NCBI GenBank assembly: GCA_030528285.1
Contig: JAUMZE010000003.1
Coordinates: 62,001 to 126,000 of the forward strand
Direction of reading: 5' to 3'
DNA length: 64,000 bases
DNA from: Aerococcus sp.
GTDB taxonomy: Bacteria; Bacillota; Bacilli; Lactobacillales; Aerococcaceae
Position numbers and translations under genes: made by a program. Under the pieces are notes generated by a model. It saw only the letters and a list, made by a program, of their open reading frames with translations. It made no database searches and was not told the DNA's origin. Positions 35,822 to 44,862 of this stretch are shown here, piece by piece (the stretch's first letter is position 1; each line of letters starts with the position of its first letter).

Positions 35822-36277
35822 TTATTCGTCTTCAATTAATTCGAGTCTCCCCAAACAGATACCGCAAACGCTTTTAATGGTATCCACTCGTCGTTGTCTA
35901 TAGAAATCATTATGGGACCATAGACAGCGATAATGGTATTTCGGTTTATTCTCTGGAAGCGGGGGTGCGTAACGCAATCCCCCCACTTGTTTTAAGAGAT
36001 GTTTGAAATCAGCGTCTCCATGATGATACCCCTTATTCATCAGATGGAGATGATAGTGGCAGAGTTCATGGCGAATGAGTCCGTACATCACCTCAAGCGA
36101 ATAATCCTTTAAATATTTAGGGTTAAACTCTAAATGATGGGTGCGTGGATTGTAGCGTCCCCCTGTGGAACGCAGCCTGCGATTCCAATAAGCATGATGG
36201 GTAAACGGACGGTGGAAATAGGTTTCTGACTGCTCCTTTACCCACTTGGTTAAATCCTCTGTTTCAAATAATGCCAT
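35822..36277 (-). CDS. SprT-like zinc metalloprotease-fold protein
   Basis: A 151-residue protein with the zinc motif HELCHYHLHL (HExxH) about residue 70. A downstream zinc-ribbon-like region keeps a Cys (RCLWSHND) and CGIC. This is the SprT/YdcK family, whose eukaryotic relative Spartan cuts DNA-protein crosslinks; the bacterial role is not settled. It lies 12 bp after tex, the conserved pairing in Firmicutes. Confidence 0.9.
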   Translation of the reverse strand: MALFETEDLTKWVKEQSETYFHRPFTHHAYWNRRLRSTGGRYNPRTHHLEFNPKYLKDYSLEVMYGLIRHELCHYHLHLMNKGYHHGDADFKHLLKQVGGLRYAPPLPENKPKYHYRCLWSHNDFYRQRRVDTIKSVCGICLGRLELIEDE

Positions 36278-36289
36278 TTTTAACTTCTA

Positions 36290-38443
36290 TTAGCTTTTGG
36301 GTTCCACCATGGAGAGATCGATCCGTTTCCGCTTTTTATCGATCCCAACAACCCAGACGTTCACGATATCCCCGACCGACACGACATCACTCGCATTCTT
36401 CACAAATTTCTTGCTGAGGCGGGAAATATGCACGAGCCCATCCTGTTTCACACCGACATCCACGAACGCCCCAAAGTCCACGACATTGCGCACGGTACCT
36501 TCCAGGGGCATCCCCACTTCAAGATCGTCCAGAGTCAAGACGTCCTGGCGCAGGGTCGGTCCCTGTACGTGGTCACGTGGGTCAATCCCCGGTTCTAACA
36601 AGGCTTTTTGGATGTCTTGGAGGGTTTCTCGTCCTACCTTGAAGTCCTCGGTGAGTTTAGCAATGTTCCACTGGCGAATCTGTGTCTTCACACTGTCTTC
36701 GTTTAGTGATTGAATGTCAATGCCCTGTGCCGTTAAAATCTGCTGCGTCAGTTGGTAACTCTCTGGATGAATTCCCGTATTATCAAGGATGTTGTCGCTC
36801 GCAGGTACTCTAAGGAACCCCGCCGCCTGTTCATACGCTTTCGGGCCGAGGCGTTTCACATCCTTTAATTCCTCACGTGACTGGAAAATCCCCTCGTCAT
36901 TGCGGCGAGTCACGATATTCTTCGCAACTGAGGGCGTAATGCCTGCCACATGTTCGAGCAATGACACACTCGCGGTATTTACATTCACACCCACGCGGTT
37001 AACGACCATTTCCACCGTGAAGTCCAGCTGATCGCGCAATTTGGTTTGAGAAACATCATGTTGGTACTGACCGACGCCGATTGCTTGTGGTTCCACCTTC
37101 ACCAGTTCGGCGAGTGGGTCCTGCAGCCTCCGACCGATGCTGACAGCGGAGCGCTCTTCCACTTGGTAATCGGGAAACTCTTCACGTGCAATTTTCGACG
37201 CCGAATATACGGAGGCACCGGCTTCATTGACAATCACATATTGCAGAGATAAATGATTCTTCTTGATTACATCGGAAACAAATGCTTCAGACTCACGACT
37301 GGCGGTGCCGTTTCCGATCGCGACAATATCAATCTGGTAGTTGTCAACGAGCTCGAGAAAGGTCTTTTCTGCTTCTTCCGTTTTGTTGTGAGGAGGCGTT
37401 GGGTAGACGATGGTTTTAGCAAGAACGCGCCCAGTTGGATCCATGACCGCTAATTTCGAACCTGTCCGATAAGCCGGGTCCCAGCCAAGCACCGTTTTCC
37501 CCTTGAGTGGCTGCTGCATTAAGAGATGGTACAAGTTTTCACTGAAAGTATCGATGGCGTGGTCCTCTGCTCGGTCCGTGAGCTCGCGACGAATTTCACG
37601 CTCGATCGACGGCAAAATGAAACGCTCAAGCCCGTCCTGAATGGCTGCCTGAAGTTGTGAAGTGGACACAGGATGCCCCTGAATCACCTGTCCGACCAAA
37701 TATTGAATGAAGGTAAACTCGTCATCCTCTGCCGTGATCGAGAGGATCCCCTCCTTCTCAGCACGATTCATCGCCAATATTTGGTATGGCTTCAGCTGAT
37801 CGAGTTTGGCATGAAAATCATAGTAAATTTCATAGAGGTGCTCCTCATCTTCCCCTTTTGGATGCTTCGTACTGACAAGTTCCCCCTTCTGCTTCATGTG
37901 ACGGCGAATCCATTCCTTGTAATCTGCTTGTTCGCCAATCCATTCCGCCACAATTTCATGAGCCTCGGCTAAAGCATCTTGAACACTTGCTACTTCATCA
38001 GACAGATACTGCTCAGCCTGTTCGTGGACGTTTCCAATGGTTGGATTACTCAATAACCAATCGGCGAGCGGTTGTAATCCTTTTTGGCGGGCCTTTTCCG
38101 CTTTGGTTTGACGTTTCTTTTTGTAAGGCGCATAGAGATCCTCAATGGTTTGGAGGTCCTTGGCTCTATTGATCTTGGTTTCTAGTTCCATCGTCAACTT
38201 GCCTTGATCCCCAATCAGCTTCAAGACGGATTGGCGCCGCTCTTCTCTCGCCTCTACCCGCTCATAGGTGGATTGGATGTCACGAATCGCCACTTCATCG
38301 AGGGAGTGTGTTTGTTCCTTCCGATAGCGGGCAATGAAGGGCACCGTATTCCCGTCATCGAGTAATCGCAGCACCTGGTTAATCTGATCCTGTTTGAACG
38401 CAGGGAGTGCCTCTCCTACCAATGAGAAATAATCTTGATTCAC
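36290..38443 (-). CDS. tex: Tex-like S1-domain RNA-binding protein
   Basis: A 717-residue Tex protein. It has the N-terminal helical domain (PFIARYRKEQTHSLDEVAIRDI), the YqgF-like RNase H fold (VLGWDPAYRTGSKLAVMDPTG), helix-hairpin-helix repeats (SVAKNIVTRRNDEG, KRLGPKAYEQAAGFLRV) and a C-terminal S1 domain (LEGTVRNVVDFGAFVDVGVKQDGLVHIS). Tex binds nucleic acids and affects transcription and expression of some genes. The start is GTG at 38443 with AGAGG 8 nt upstream. Confidence 0.96.
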   Translation of the reverse strand: MNQDYFSLVGEALPAFKQDQINQVLRLLDDGNTVPFIARYRKEQTHSLDEVAIRDIQSTYERVEAREERRQSVLKLIGDQGKLTMELETKINRAKDLQTIEDLYAPYKKKRQTKAEKARQKGLQPLADWLLSNPTIGNVHEQAEQYLSDEVASVQDALAEAHEIVAEWIGEQADYKEWIRRHMKQKGELVSTKHPKGEDEEHLYEIYYDFHAKLDQLKPYQILAMNRAEKEGILSITAEDDEFTFIQYLVGQVIQGHPVSTSQLQAAIQDGLERFILPSIEREIRRELTDRAEDHAIDTFSENLYHLLMQQPLKGKTVLGWDPAYRTGSKLAVMDPTGRVLAKTIVYPTPPHNKTEEAEKTFLELVDNYQIDIVAIGNGTASRESEAFVSDVIKKNHLSLQYVIVNEAGASVYSASKIAREEFPDYQVEERSAVSIGRRLQDPLAELVKVEPQAIGVGQYQHDVSQTKLRDQLDFTVEMVVNRVGVNVNTASVSLLEHVAGITPSVAKNIVTRRNDEGIFQSREELKDVKRLGPKAYEQAAGFLRVPASDNILDNTGIHPESYQLTQQILTAQGIDIQSLNEDSVKTQIRQWNIAKLTEDFKVGRETLQDIQKALLEPGIDPRDHVQGPTLRQDVLTLDDLEVGMPLEGTVRNVVDFGAFVDVGVKQDGLVHISRLSKKFVKNASDVVSVGDIVNVWVVGIDKKRKRIDLSMVEPKS

Positions 38444-38472
38444 GTTATACGCCTCTCTTTCTACAGTCGCTA

Positions 38473-38501
38473 ACTATAAACTAGATCGCACCATTTGTCC
38501 A
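38473..38501 (-). promoter_or_regulatory. tex-sprT promoter
   Basis: On the minus strand TGGACA (38496-38501), a 17-bp spacer and TATAGT (38473-38478). Between this and the plus-strand promoter at 38671 lie an inverted repeat AAACAGAGA/TCTCTGTTT (38532-38540, 38570-38578) and a partial catabolite-repression-like site (38603-38616, core AAAGCGCTTTC). Confidence 0.75.
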
Positions 38502-38670
38502 TCAGCGCCCATACGGAAAGAAATATATATTAAACAGAGAATTCGTTTTTTTCATTTATACGTTCATCCTCTCTGTTTGATGTTCAACTTCTCATTCCGC
38601 ATAAAAAAGCGCTTTCTAAGTGAAAAGTTACTGGACCCATGAATTTCAGTAGTGTTTCGCGCCAGATTTC

Positions 38671-38679
38671 TGGTATAAT
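38671..38679 (+). promoter_or_regulatory. extended -10 promoter for the Mn riboswitch transcript
   Basis: TGGTATAAT is an extended -10 with perfect TATAAT (38674-38679). The -35 region is poor. It lies about 20 bp before the riboswitch. Confidence 0.75.
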
Positions 38680-38696
38680 GAGGGCATACTAAGAGC

Positions 38697-38845
38697 GAGA
38701 GCCTTTAGGATAGGGGAGTAACCAGCAGTACAGCTGCGATAGTATCAACAATAACGTGCAGAATGTTGAAGTCTTCATCACTGCTGGTACTATCTGAAAA
38801 GGTGAGACCTATGCTGCATCAGTGAGCGGCATAGGTCTTTTTTTT
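38697..38845 (+). promoter_or_regulatory. yybP-ykoY manganese riboswitch with terminator
   Basis: The conserved 5' element AGGGGAGTAACC (38711-38722) is followed by two long arms. The 3' part carries CTTCATCACTG and then AAAGGTGAGACCTATG, the pattern of the yybP-ykoY class. A terminator stem, AGACCTATGC (38805-38814) with GCATAGGTCT (38829-38838) and a T-run, overlaps the aptamer's 3' side. The class senses Mn2+ and turns genes on when manganese is high. Here it precedes a P-type ATPase. Confidence 0.93.
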
Positions 38846-38956
38846 GGATTCAGGAGGCTACTTTCCCACTTGCGACTGTTTCCTTCATTAAATATGAAAT
38901 GAAATGGCCGGGTGATACGCTTGAGTATAATTTATTAGCGAAGGAGCGAATGCAAG

Positions 38957-41689
38957 ATGTCACAAAAAAACAACCATACGCCCTACTTTGCCTCAACTGC
39001 TGAGGACGTGATCGACGCGTTGGGTTCATCGACCAATGGCTTAACGAAACAAGCTGTCAACGAGCGCCGTGAGCAATATGGGGCCAATGAAATCCAGGAG
39101 GGCGAACAGCGCACGACTCTCCAGAAATTCATCGACCAATTCAAGGATGCTATGATTCTTATTCTGTTAGCGGCAGCGGCCCTCTCAGTAGTCCTCGAAG
39201 GCATGGACGGGATGGTTGATGCGATCGTGATTCTCGCGGTGGTGATTATCAACGCAGTGCTTGGTGTCATCCAAGAAAACCGGGCGGAGGACGCGATTAA
39301 TTCTTTGAGAGAGATGTCCTCCCCACAAGCCCGGGTACGGCGCAATCAGGATGTGGAATTAATCAGCTCCACTGACATTGTCCCAGGGGATATCGTCCTG
39401 CTCGAAGCCGGCGATGTGGTGCCTGCAGATATGCGTTTGATTGAATCCAATTCTCTTCAGATTGAAGAAGCGGCATTGACAGGAGAATCTGTTCCTGTCA
39501 ATAAACAAGTAGATGCGGTGGAAATGGACGCACAGATTGGGGATCGTACCAATATGGCCTTCTCCTCAACGAACGTCACATACGGCCGCGGGATGGGGGT
39601 TGTCACCTCAATCGGGATGTCGACTGAGGTTGGGAACATCGCCCAAATGATCCAAAACTCCGAGAAAAAAGAAACCCCACTCCAACGCGATATGGCGAAA
39701 CTCACTCAGTTCCTCACCTGGGCGATTGTGGTGATTTCGGTCGTAATCTTCGTCATCGGGATGTTCCAACAGCGCAACTGGATTGTGATGTTACTGACGG
39801 CGATCTCTGTAGCGGTGGCTGCTCTTCCTGAAGGGCTCCCTGCCATTTCAACCATCATCTTGGCGCTTGGAACGCAAAAAATGGCCGACCGTAACGCTCT
39901 CGTCCGTAAATTACCGGCCGTGGAAACGCTCGGCGGGACCCAGGTCATCTGTTCCGATAAAACGGGGACTTTGACCCAAAATAAGATGACGATCGAACGC
40001 GTCTTCTACAACGGCAAGAACCATACGACGGACGATGAATTAGACTTCAGTGAACCGATCTTTAAAATTATGACGATGGACAACGACTCTACAATCTCCA
40101 ATGATGGATCGCTCGCCGGGGACCCAACCGAAACCGCGATGATTCAATTCGGGTTCGATCATCATTTCGACGTCCGTGACCTGCTCAAAGAACAGCCACG
40201 TGTCGGAGAAATTGCGTTTGATTCCACCCGGAAAATGTCCACCACCATCCACCCTGTCACCAATGACGAAAAGGAACACGGCAATTTCGTGGTGATGACA
40301 AAGGGTGCGCCGGATGTATTGATCGACAACTGTACAAAATACTACGATCACGGCGAAATCCGTCCGTTGACCCCTGAAGTCAAAGACCAATTGCTCAAAG
40401 AAAATGAAGCTATGGCCAACGAAGCCTTCCGTGTACTCGCGATGGCGTACAAATATCTTCCAGAAGAAAAGGACGAGTACACCTCTGAAGCAGAAGAACG
40501 CGATCTGATCTTTGCAGGGATGGTTGGAGAAATTGACCCAGAACGTCCAGAAGCCAAACAAGCGATCATTGAAGCCAACAACGCTGGCATTCGCGTGGTC
40601 ATGATTACGGGAGACCATCCTGTGACAGCAGCTGCGATTGCGCGTCGTTTGGGCATTATCGCAGAAGGTGATGCATTCGAGGATGTCGTAATGACTGGGG
40701 CACAACTGGACAACATGTCTGATGATGAACTCGCAAATCACGTCGAGCAATACAAGGTCTATGCGCGTGTGGCTCCTGAACACAAGGTCCGCATCGTGAA
40801 AGCATGGCAGTCCGATCAACATCATAAAGTCGTTGCCATGACCGGTGACGGTGTGAATGATGCGCCATCCCTCAAACAAGCAGATATCGGCATCGGTATG
40901 GGAATCACCGGAACCGAGGTATCCAAGGGTGCGTCCGATATGGTCTTAGCTGACGACAACTTTGCAACCATCGTCACCGCTGTCGAAGAAGGCCGGAAAG
41001 TCTTCTCCAACATCCAAAAAGCGGTTCAATACCTCCTCTCTGCGAACTTAGGGGAAGTCTTGACGATTGGTTTTGCGACCTTGATGGGCTGGGAAATCTT
41101 AGAACCCATCCACATTCTTTGGATCAACCTGGTGACTGACACCTTCCCAGCAATTGCATTGGGGTTGGAACGTGCTGAGAGTGATGTCATGAACCACACA
41201 CCACGGGGACGGACGTCAAACCTGTTGTCCAATGGGGTCCTTACCAGCATTATCTACCAGGGGATCTTCGAGGGGGGCATGACGCTCTTCGTTTACTGGT
41301 TTGCGATTCACGTGATGCAGGTAGAACAGATCAACGGCGTGGCACCGGATGCAGAAGCAATGGCCTTCTTGACGCTCTCCTTCATCCAGTTGGCGCATGC
41401 CTTCAACTGTAAATCCGTCTTCAAATCCCTCTTTAGCACGAACCCGTTCAACAACGGAGCATTCAACGCAGGAATCCTGTCATCCACTGTCCTCTTGTTG
41501 ATTACGGTCTTCGTTCCTGGTTTGAATGGTGTCTTTGGAACCGTTCATCTCATTGGCGATCCAATGGCACTCGAAATGTGGGGTGTGGTGATTCTCGCTT
41601 CTCTATCTGTGATCCTGTACGTAGAGGTTGCGAAATGGATCATGCGTCTCACTGGTTATGCAGAGAAAGCCTCTAATCCAACCGAATAA
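38957..41689 (+). CDS. P-type cation ATPase, probable Mn2+/Ca2+ exporter
   Basis: A 910-residue P2-type ATPase. It has the N-terminal cation-ATPase domain (residues 10-75), the actuator TGES (LTGESVPVN), the membrane motif ALPEGLPA typical of Ca2+/Mn2+ pumps (PMR1/SPCA-like), the phosphorylation site CSDKTGT with Asp at residue 334, KGAPD and GDGVND. Ten membrane segments are expected. The Mn2+ riboswitch upstream strongly suggests manganese efflux, as for YoaB of Lactococcus and MgtA of pneumococcus. AAGGAG lies 10 nt before the ATG. Confidence 0.93.
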   Translation: MSQKNNHTPYFASTAEDVIDALGSSTNGLTKQAVNERREQYGANEIQEGEQRTTLQKFIDQFKDAMILILLAAAALSVVLEGMDGMVDAIVILAVVIINAVLGVIQENRAEDAINSLREMSSPQARVRRNQDVELISSTDIVPGDIVLLEAGDVVPADMRLIESNSLQIEEAALTGESVPVNKQVDAVEMDAQIGDRTNMAFSSTNVTYGRGMGVVTSIGMSTEVGNIAQMIQNSEKKETPLQRDMAKLTQFLTWAIVVISVVIFVIGMFQQRNWIVMLLTAISVAVAALPEGLPAISTIILALGTQKMADRNALVRKLPAVETLGGTQVICSDKTGTLTQNKMTIERVFYNGKNHTTDDELDFSEPIFKIMTMDNDSTISNDGSLAGDPTETAMIQFGFDHHFDVRDLLKEQPRVGEIAFDSTRKMSTTIHPVTNDEKEHGNFVVMTKGAPDVLIDNCTKYYDHGEIRPLTPEVKDQLLKENEAMANEAFRVLAMAYKYLPEEKDEYTSEAEERDLIFAGMVGEIDPERPEAKQAIIEANNAGIRVVMITGDHPVTAAAIARRLGIIAEGDAFEDVVMTGAQLDNMSDDELANHVEQYKVYARVAPEHKVRIVKAWQSDQHHKVVAMTGDGVNDAPSLKQADIGIGMGITGTEVSKGASDMVLADDNFATIVTAVEEGRKVFSNIQKAVQYLLSANLGEVLTIGFATLMGWEILEPIHILWINLVTDTFPAIALGLERAESDVMNHTPRGRTSNLLSNGVLTSIIYQGIFEGGMTLFVYWFAIHVMQVEQINGVAPDAEAMAFLTLSFIQLAHAFNCKSVFKSLFSTNPFNNGAFNAGILSSTVLLLITVFVPGLNGVFGTVHLIGDPMALEMWGVVILASLSVILYVEVAKWIMRLTGYAEKASNPTE

Positions 41690-41731
41690 TAATGATTCAT
41701 AACGACTAAATTTATGAATCCAACTAAAAAT

Positions 41732-41784
41732 CCCCTGCAGGCCCTCTCCTCAGATGAATGAGGAAAAAGCTGCAGGGGTTTTCT
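41732..41784. terminator. bidirectional terminator between P-type ATPase and glutathione reductase
   Basis: CCCCTGCAG (41732-41740) pairs with CTGCAGGGG (41770-41778), with an inner TCCTCA/TGAGGA helix. T-runs follow on both strands. Confidence 0.9.
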
Positions 41785-41823
41785 GTTGTCGATTAATTTT
41801 ATAGATTAATGATGGCCCCAGGT

Positions 41824-43176
41824 TTAGCGCATGGTCACGAGTTCTTCACTACCAGTTGGATGAATGGCAACAGTCCGATCGAAATCTGCCTTGGTAGCGC
41901 CCATCTGGATGGCAACCCCAAAGCCTTGGATCATCTCATCCACGCCCTTACCCATTGCCCAGAGACCGACGATTTTTTCCTCGGAACCGGTTGTGATGAG
42001 TTTCATCTTGACGGACTCGCGATGATCACCGAGTGCCGTCTGCATCGCACTAAATTGATTGCGGTAGACTTTGATCTGATCCTTGCCATAGCGTTCGATC
42101 GCTTGGGCTTCACTGAGGCCAATTTTACCCAGTGGCGGTTCGGTAAACATCACAGTCGGGACAATGTCATAATTAAGTGCATACGGTTTCTGATTGTTGA
42201 AGAGCGTATCACTCAATGTACGCCCCGCCTTGATCGCAACGGGTGTGAGCTGGACTTTACCGATAATGTCCCCGAATGCATAGACGCCCGGCACATTCGT
42301 ATGGTGATATTCGTCCACCTTCACATAGCCGCGTTCATCCAGTTCAACATCGGTTTGTTCAATGCCAATTTGATCCGTATTCGGTGTCCGTCCAATCGCA
42401 AAAATCACACGTTCAACGTCAACCTCACCACCCTCACGATAGGTCACGTGGAGGGTTTGATCGGTATTTTTAGTTAAGGATTTGACATTGTGTTCGGTTT
42501 CAATTTGGATACCGGCGTCACGCATCGCATCCCCCATGGTTTCACGGAAATCTTGGTCGAATCCATAGAGCACTTCTTCTTCGCGAACAACCATCGTGAC
42601 TTGAACACCTAACGCATTCAACAGGCCCGCTAATTCGGTGCCAACGTAACCAGCACCTACGACCATCACACGCTCAGGTAACGTCTCCCACTGGAAGAAA
42701 TCATTCGAGGTTTCGCCGAGTTCAATTCCCTCAATATCACTAGGCAGGAATGGACGTCCACCTGCTACAATCGCAATATGCGGAGCGCTATATTGTTCAC
42801 CGTTCACTTCGATCGTGTGATTATCTACAAAGGTCGCATGTCCCTCGACATAATCCGTTCCGCGCTGTTTGAACCCATTGAAGTAGGAATGGTGTACGCG
42901 GTCAATGTATGCTTCACGATTGGCTTTGAGGGTTTGGTAGTCCATATTTTTAAGTGATACATCCAGCCCAAAATCAGCGCTATAGGTGCTGATATCGTGT
43001 TTCATTGTGGCCCCAAACCAAGAGATTTTTTTTGGCACACAGCCGACATTGACACAGGTCCCCCCGACTGCTTTTTCTTCAATAATCAGGGCTTTTGCGC
43101 CATATTCAGCGGCACGGTTAGCACTCGCAATCCCGGCACTACCGCCACCAATCGCAATGTAATCGTATTTCTTCAT
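41824..43176 (-). CDS. gor: glutathione-disulfide reductase
   Basis: A 450-residue class I disulfide oxidoreductase. It has the FAD site YDYIAIGGGSAGIASANRAAEYG, the redox pair GGTCVNVGCVPKK, the NAD(P) site MVVGAGYVGTELAGLL, the second FAD block VYAFGDIIGKVQLTPVA and the C-terminal catalytic His in AIHPTGSEE. It keeps glutathione reduced with NADPH. In this fold GGSAG and the interface region match glutathione reductases better than lipoamide or mercuric reductases. AAAGGA precedes the ATG. Confidence 0.93.
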   Translation of the reverse strand: MKKYDYIAIGGGSAGIASANRAAEYGAKALIIEEKAVGGTCVNVGCVPKKISWFGATMKHDISTYSADFGLDVSLKNMDYQTLKANREAYIDRVHHSYFNGFKQRGTDYVEGHATFVDNHTIEVNGEQYSAPHIAIVAGGRPFLPSDIEGIELGETSNDFFQWETLPERVMVVGAGYVGTELAGLLNALGVQVTMVVREEEVLYGFDQDFRETMGDAMRDAGIQIETEHNVKSLTKNTDQTLHVTYREGGEVDVERVIFAIGRTPNTDQIGIEQTDVELDERGYVKVDEYHHTNVPGVYAFGDIIGKVQLTPVAIKAGRTLSDTLFNNQKPYALNYDIVPTVMFTEPPLGKIGLSEAQAIERYGKDQIKVYRNQFSAMQTALGDHRESVKMKLITTGSEEKIVGLWAMGKGVDEMIQGFGVAIQMGATKADFDRTVAIHPTGSEELVTMR

Positions 43177-43266
43177 ACATAATCCTTTCTAACCTGAGTC
43201 GTCAGGTACGATCGGGCGGTCATCCAATCGCCAACGATCATTTTAATTGAATTATTTCCATCTCCC

Positions 43267-43296
43267 ATTCTAGCAAAGCCCCTCCTGGAATCACAA
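43267..43296 (-). promoter_or_regulatory. gor promoter
   Basis: On the minus strand TTGTGA (43291-43296), an 18-bp spacer and TAGAAT (43267-43272). Confidence 0.65.
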
Positions 43297-43394
43297 TCAT
43301 TCGTTTGCCTGCTTTTCACAAAGAACAGCTCCTCCATTGATACAAATGGATCGGTGGGATTTGTTAATTTTTACTGAAATCTAGCGAGGGGGGC

Positions 43395-43423
43395 TTGCTC
43401 TATGTTTCTTGATCCGCTAGAGT
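43395..43423 (+). promoter_or_regulatory. possible promoter of the O-antigen-ligase-like gene
   Basis: TTGCTC (43395-43400), a 17-bp spacer and TAGAGT (43418-43423) lie about 38 bp before the ATG. An inverted repeat, TCTAGCG with CGCTAGA, overlaps this region (about 43380-43422). Confidence 0.4.
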
Positions 43424-43460
43424 AGACGAAAAACGTCATACTTAGTGAAGAAGGTGAAAT

Positions 43461-44696
43461 ATGCCTTTTGGAGAAAGCACTTTACCTTGGTCGGTACAGT
43501 CGCTCTTATTAACGATTTTATTGATTAGTTTATTTTTTCCTTTTTATATTACGTTAACGGTCTTTGCGGTTATTTTTATTATTTTGGCCTTTTCTAATAC
43601 CTTAACCGCGACATTTCTGCCCCGGAATAGCCTGCAGACAGTACTGTGGCTGGCATTATTCTACAGTTTCGTGATTGCGGTGGTTTCGATTAATTTTCTC
43701 GGGACGATTGCAGCGATTGGGCTCTTTTTTACGATGATCGTCTTTTCCTATTACGTGAAGAATGTGCGTCCGGAGTTTCTCGATGACATCATAAATATTT
43801 CGTTGGTGGCGAGTTTCATCGTCTTTATTTTTGCGATTATGGAGCACTTCAATATTATTGCGGAGTGGGATTATACCTTTATTTCCAAGATGATGGCGGA
43901 GGAACATCCCGAGCGCGTGGAGGCCACCTTCTTCAACCCAAATTACTACGCGATGATGCTGGAGTTCTTTATTACCTTCAGTCTGTACAAGTTCTGCCAA
44001 ACGAAGCAATGGAGCACGCGGATTACATGCGTCTTCCTGGCGCTCTGTAATTTCGTTGCGCTGATCTATACGGGGAGCCGCACCAGTTTCCTCGTGATTC
44101 TGACTGTATTGTTCGTGTTCTTCTATATTATCGGTTACAAGAAGCAAGCAGCCGGTTCGGTCATAACGGTCGTGGGATTGATCCTAATCGCGATGGTGAC
44201 GGGACATTTCCCGCGTCTGGACAGCATTCCATGGGGGTTAGAGGACCGGATTGAAATTTGGGAGAATGCGATGCGCGGGATTCGGGATCACTTCTGGTTC
44301 GGACAGGGATTCATGTCGTACGGGCATCTGTCCTCATTCTATGGGTATCCGTTCAAAACGCACGCACATAACCTCCTGCTCGACGTTCTCCTCAATTTCG
44401 GGGTGATCGGCTGTTCCCTCCTCATTCTTCCGTTGTATCGTATCGGGCAACTAATGAATAATATGCGCCAGTATCCAGAAATCCGCCTGAAACTCGCGCT
44501 CTACTGCAGCCTGATTACCTGTATCCTCGTACACGGATTGACGGATGTGCCGATTATGTGGGTACAGACGGCCGGACTCTTCCTCTTCGTCTTCCTCACT
44601 GCACCGAATACCCTCAAGAAAGCAGAGATTGAATCTGCGACCGCGAGTGCTATGCTGCTCTCACTCGATTATCTCGATCATAAAGAAGAAAAATAA
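43461..44696 (+). CDS. O-antigen ligase (Wzy/WaaL) family membrane protein
   Basis: A 411-residue protein with ten or more hydrophobic segments. The Wzy_C-type periplasmic loop reads RIEIWENAMRGIRDHFWFGQG and continues to HAHNLLLDVLLNFGVIG, with the conserved RxxxW and HNxxL. PNYYAMML matches the upstream GTF(x)NPN-type block. Such proteins polymerise or transfer glycans outside the membrane. No polysaccharide genes are near, so its substrate is unknown; a wall or teichoic glycan is an inference. It is transcribed alone, with GAAGGTG before the ATG and terminators after it. Confidence 0.85.
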   Translation: MPFGESTLPWSVQSLLLTILLISLFFPFYITLTVFAVIFIILAFSNTLTATFLPRNSLQTVLWLALFYSFVIAVVSINFLGTIAAIGLFFTMIVFSYYVKNVRPEFLDDIINISLVASFIVFIFAIMEHFNIIAEWDYTFISKMMAEEHPERVEATFFNPNYYAMMLEFFITFSLYKFCQTKQWSTRITCVFLALCNFVALIYTGSRTSFLVILTVLFVFFYIIGYKKQAAGSVITVVGLILIAMVTGHFPRLDSIPWGLEDRIEIWENAMRGIRDHFWFGQGFMSYGHLSSFYGYPFKTHAHNLLLDVLLNFGVIGCSLLILPLYRIGQLMNNMRQYPEIRLKLALYCSLITCILVHGLTDVPIMWVQTAGLFLFVFLTAPNTLKKAEIESATASAMLLSLDYLDHKEEK

Positions 44697-44707
44697 ATAA
44701 GAATAGA

Positions 44708-44757
44708 AGATCCTAACCCATGGACGGTTTGATACGTTCCTGAGTTAGGATCTTTTC
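44708..44757 (+). terminator. terminator of the O-antigen-ligase-like gene
   Basis: AGATCCTAAC (44708-44717) and GTTAGGATCT (44744-44753) form a 10-bp stem followed by a short T-run. Confidence 0.85.
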
Positions 44758-44798
44758 TGTTCTTGAAGTGAAATCGTTTTCCCATTAATAAAACCATA

Positions 44799-44836
44799 CA
44801 AAAACCGCTGACGTCTTTTGAACATCAACGGTCTTT
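44799..44836 (-). terminator. terminator of the phosphoketolase gene
   Basis: On the plus strand ACCGCTGACGT (44804-44814) pairs imperfectly with ACATCAACGGT (44823-44833). On the minus strand TTTTTG follows. Confidence 0.65.
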
Positions 44837-44862
44837 TTATATTCTATTTTAGTAATCAGTGA

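Noticed and set aside
38603..38616. Possible catabolite-repression (cre) site
   Set aside because: The core AAAGCGCTTTC fits but both outer positions deviate, so it is mentioned only within the tex promoter entry.
40040..40879. 279-codon minus-strand frame inside the P-type ATPase gene
   Set aside because: The plus-strand frame has all P-type ATPase motifs; the antisense frame is an effect of codon bias.
41809..42477. 222-codon plus-strand frame opposite gor
   Set aside because: It is antisense to conserved glutathione reductase motifs and lacks a ribosome-binding site.
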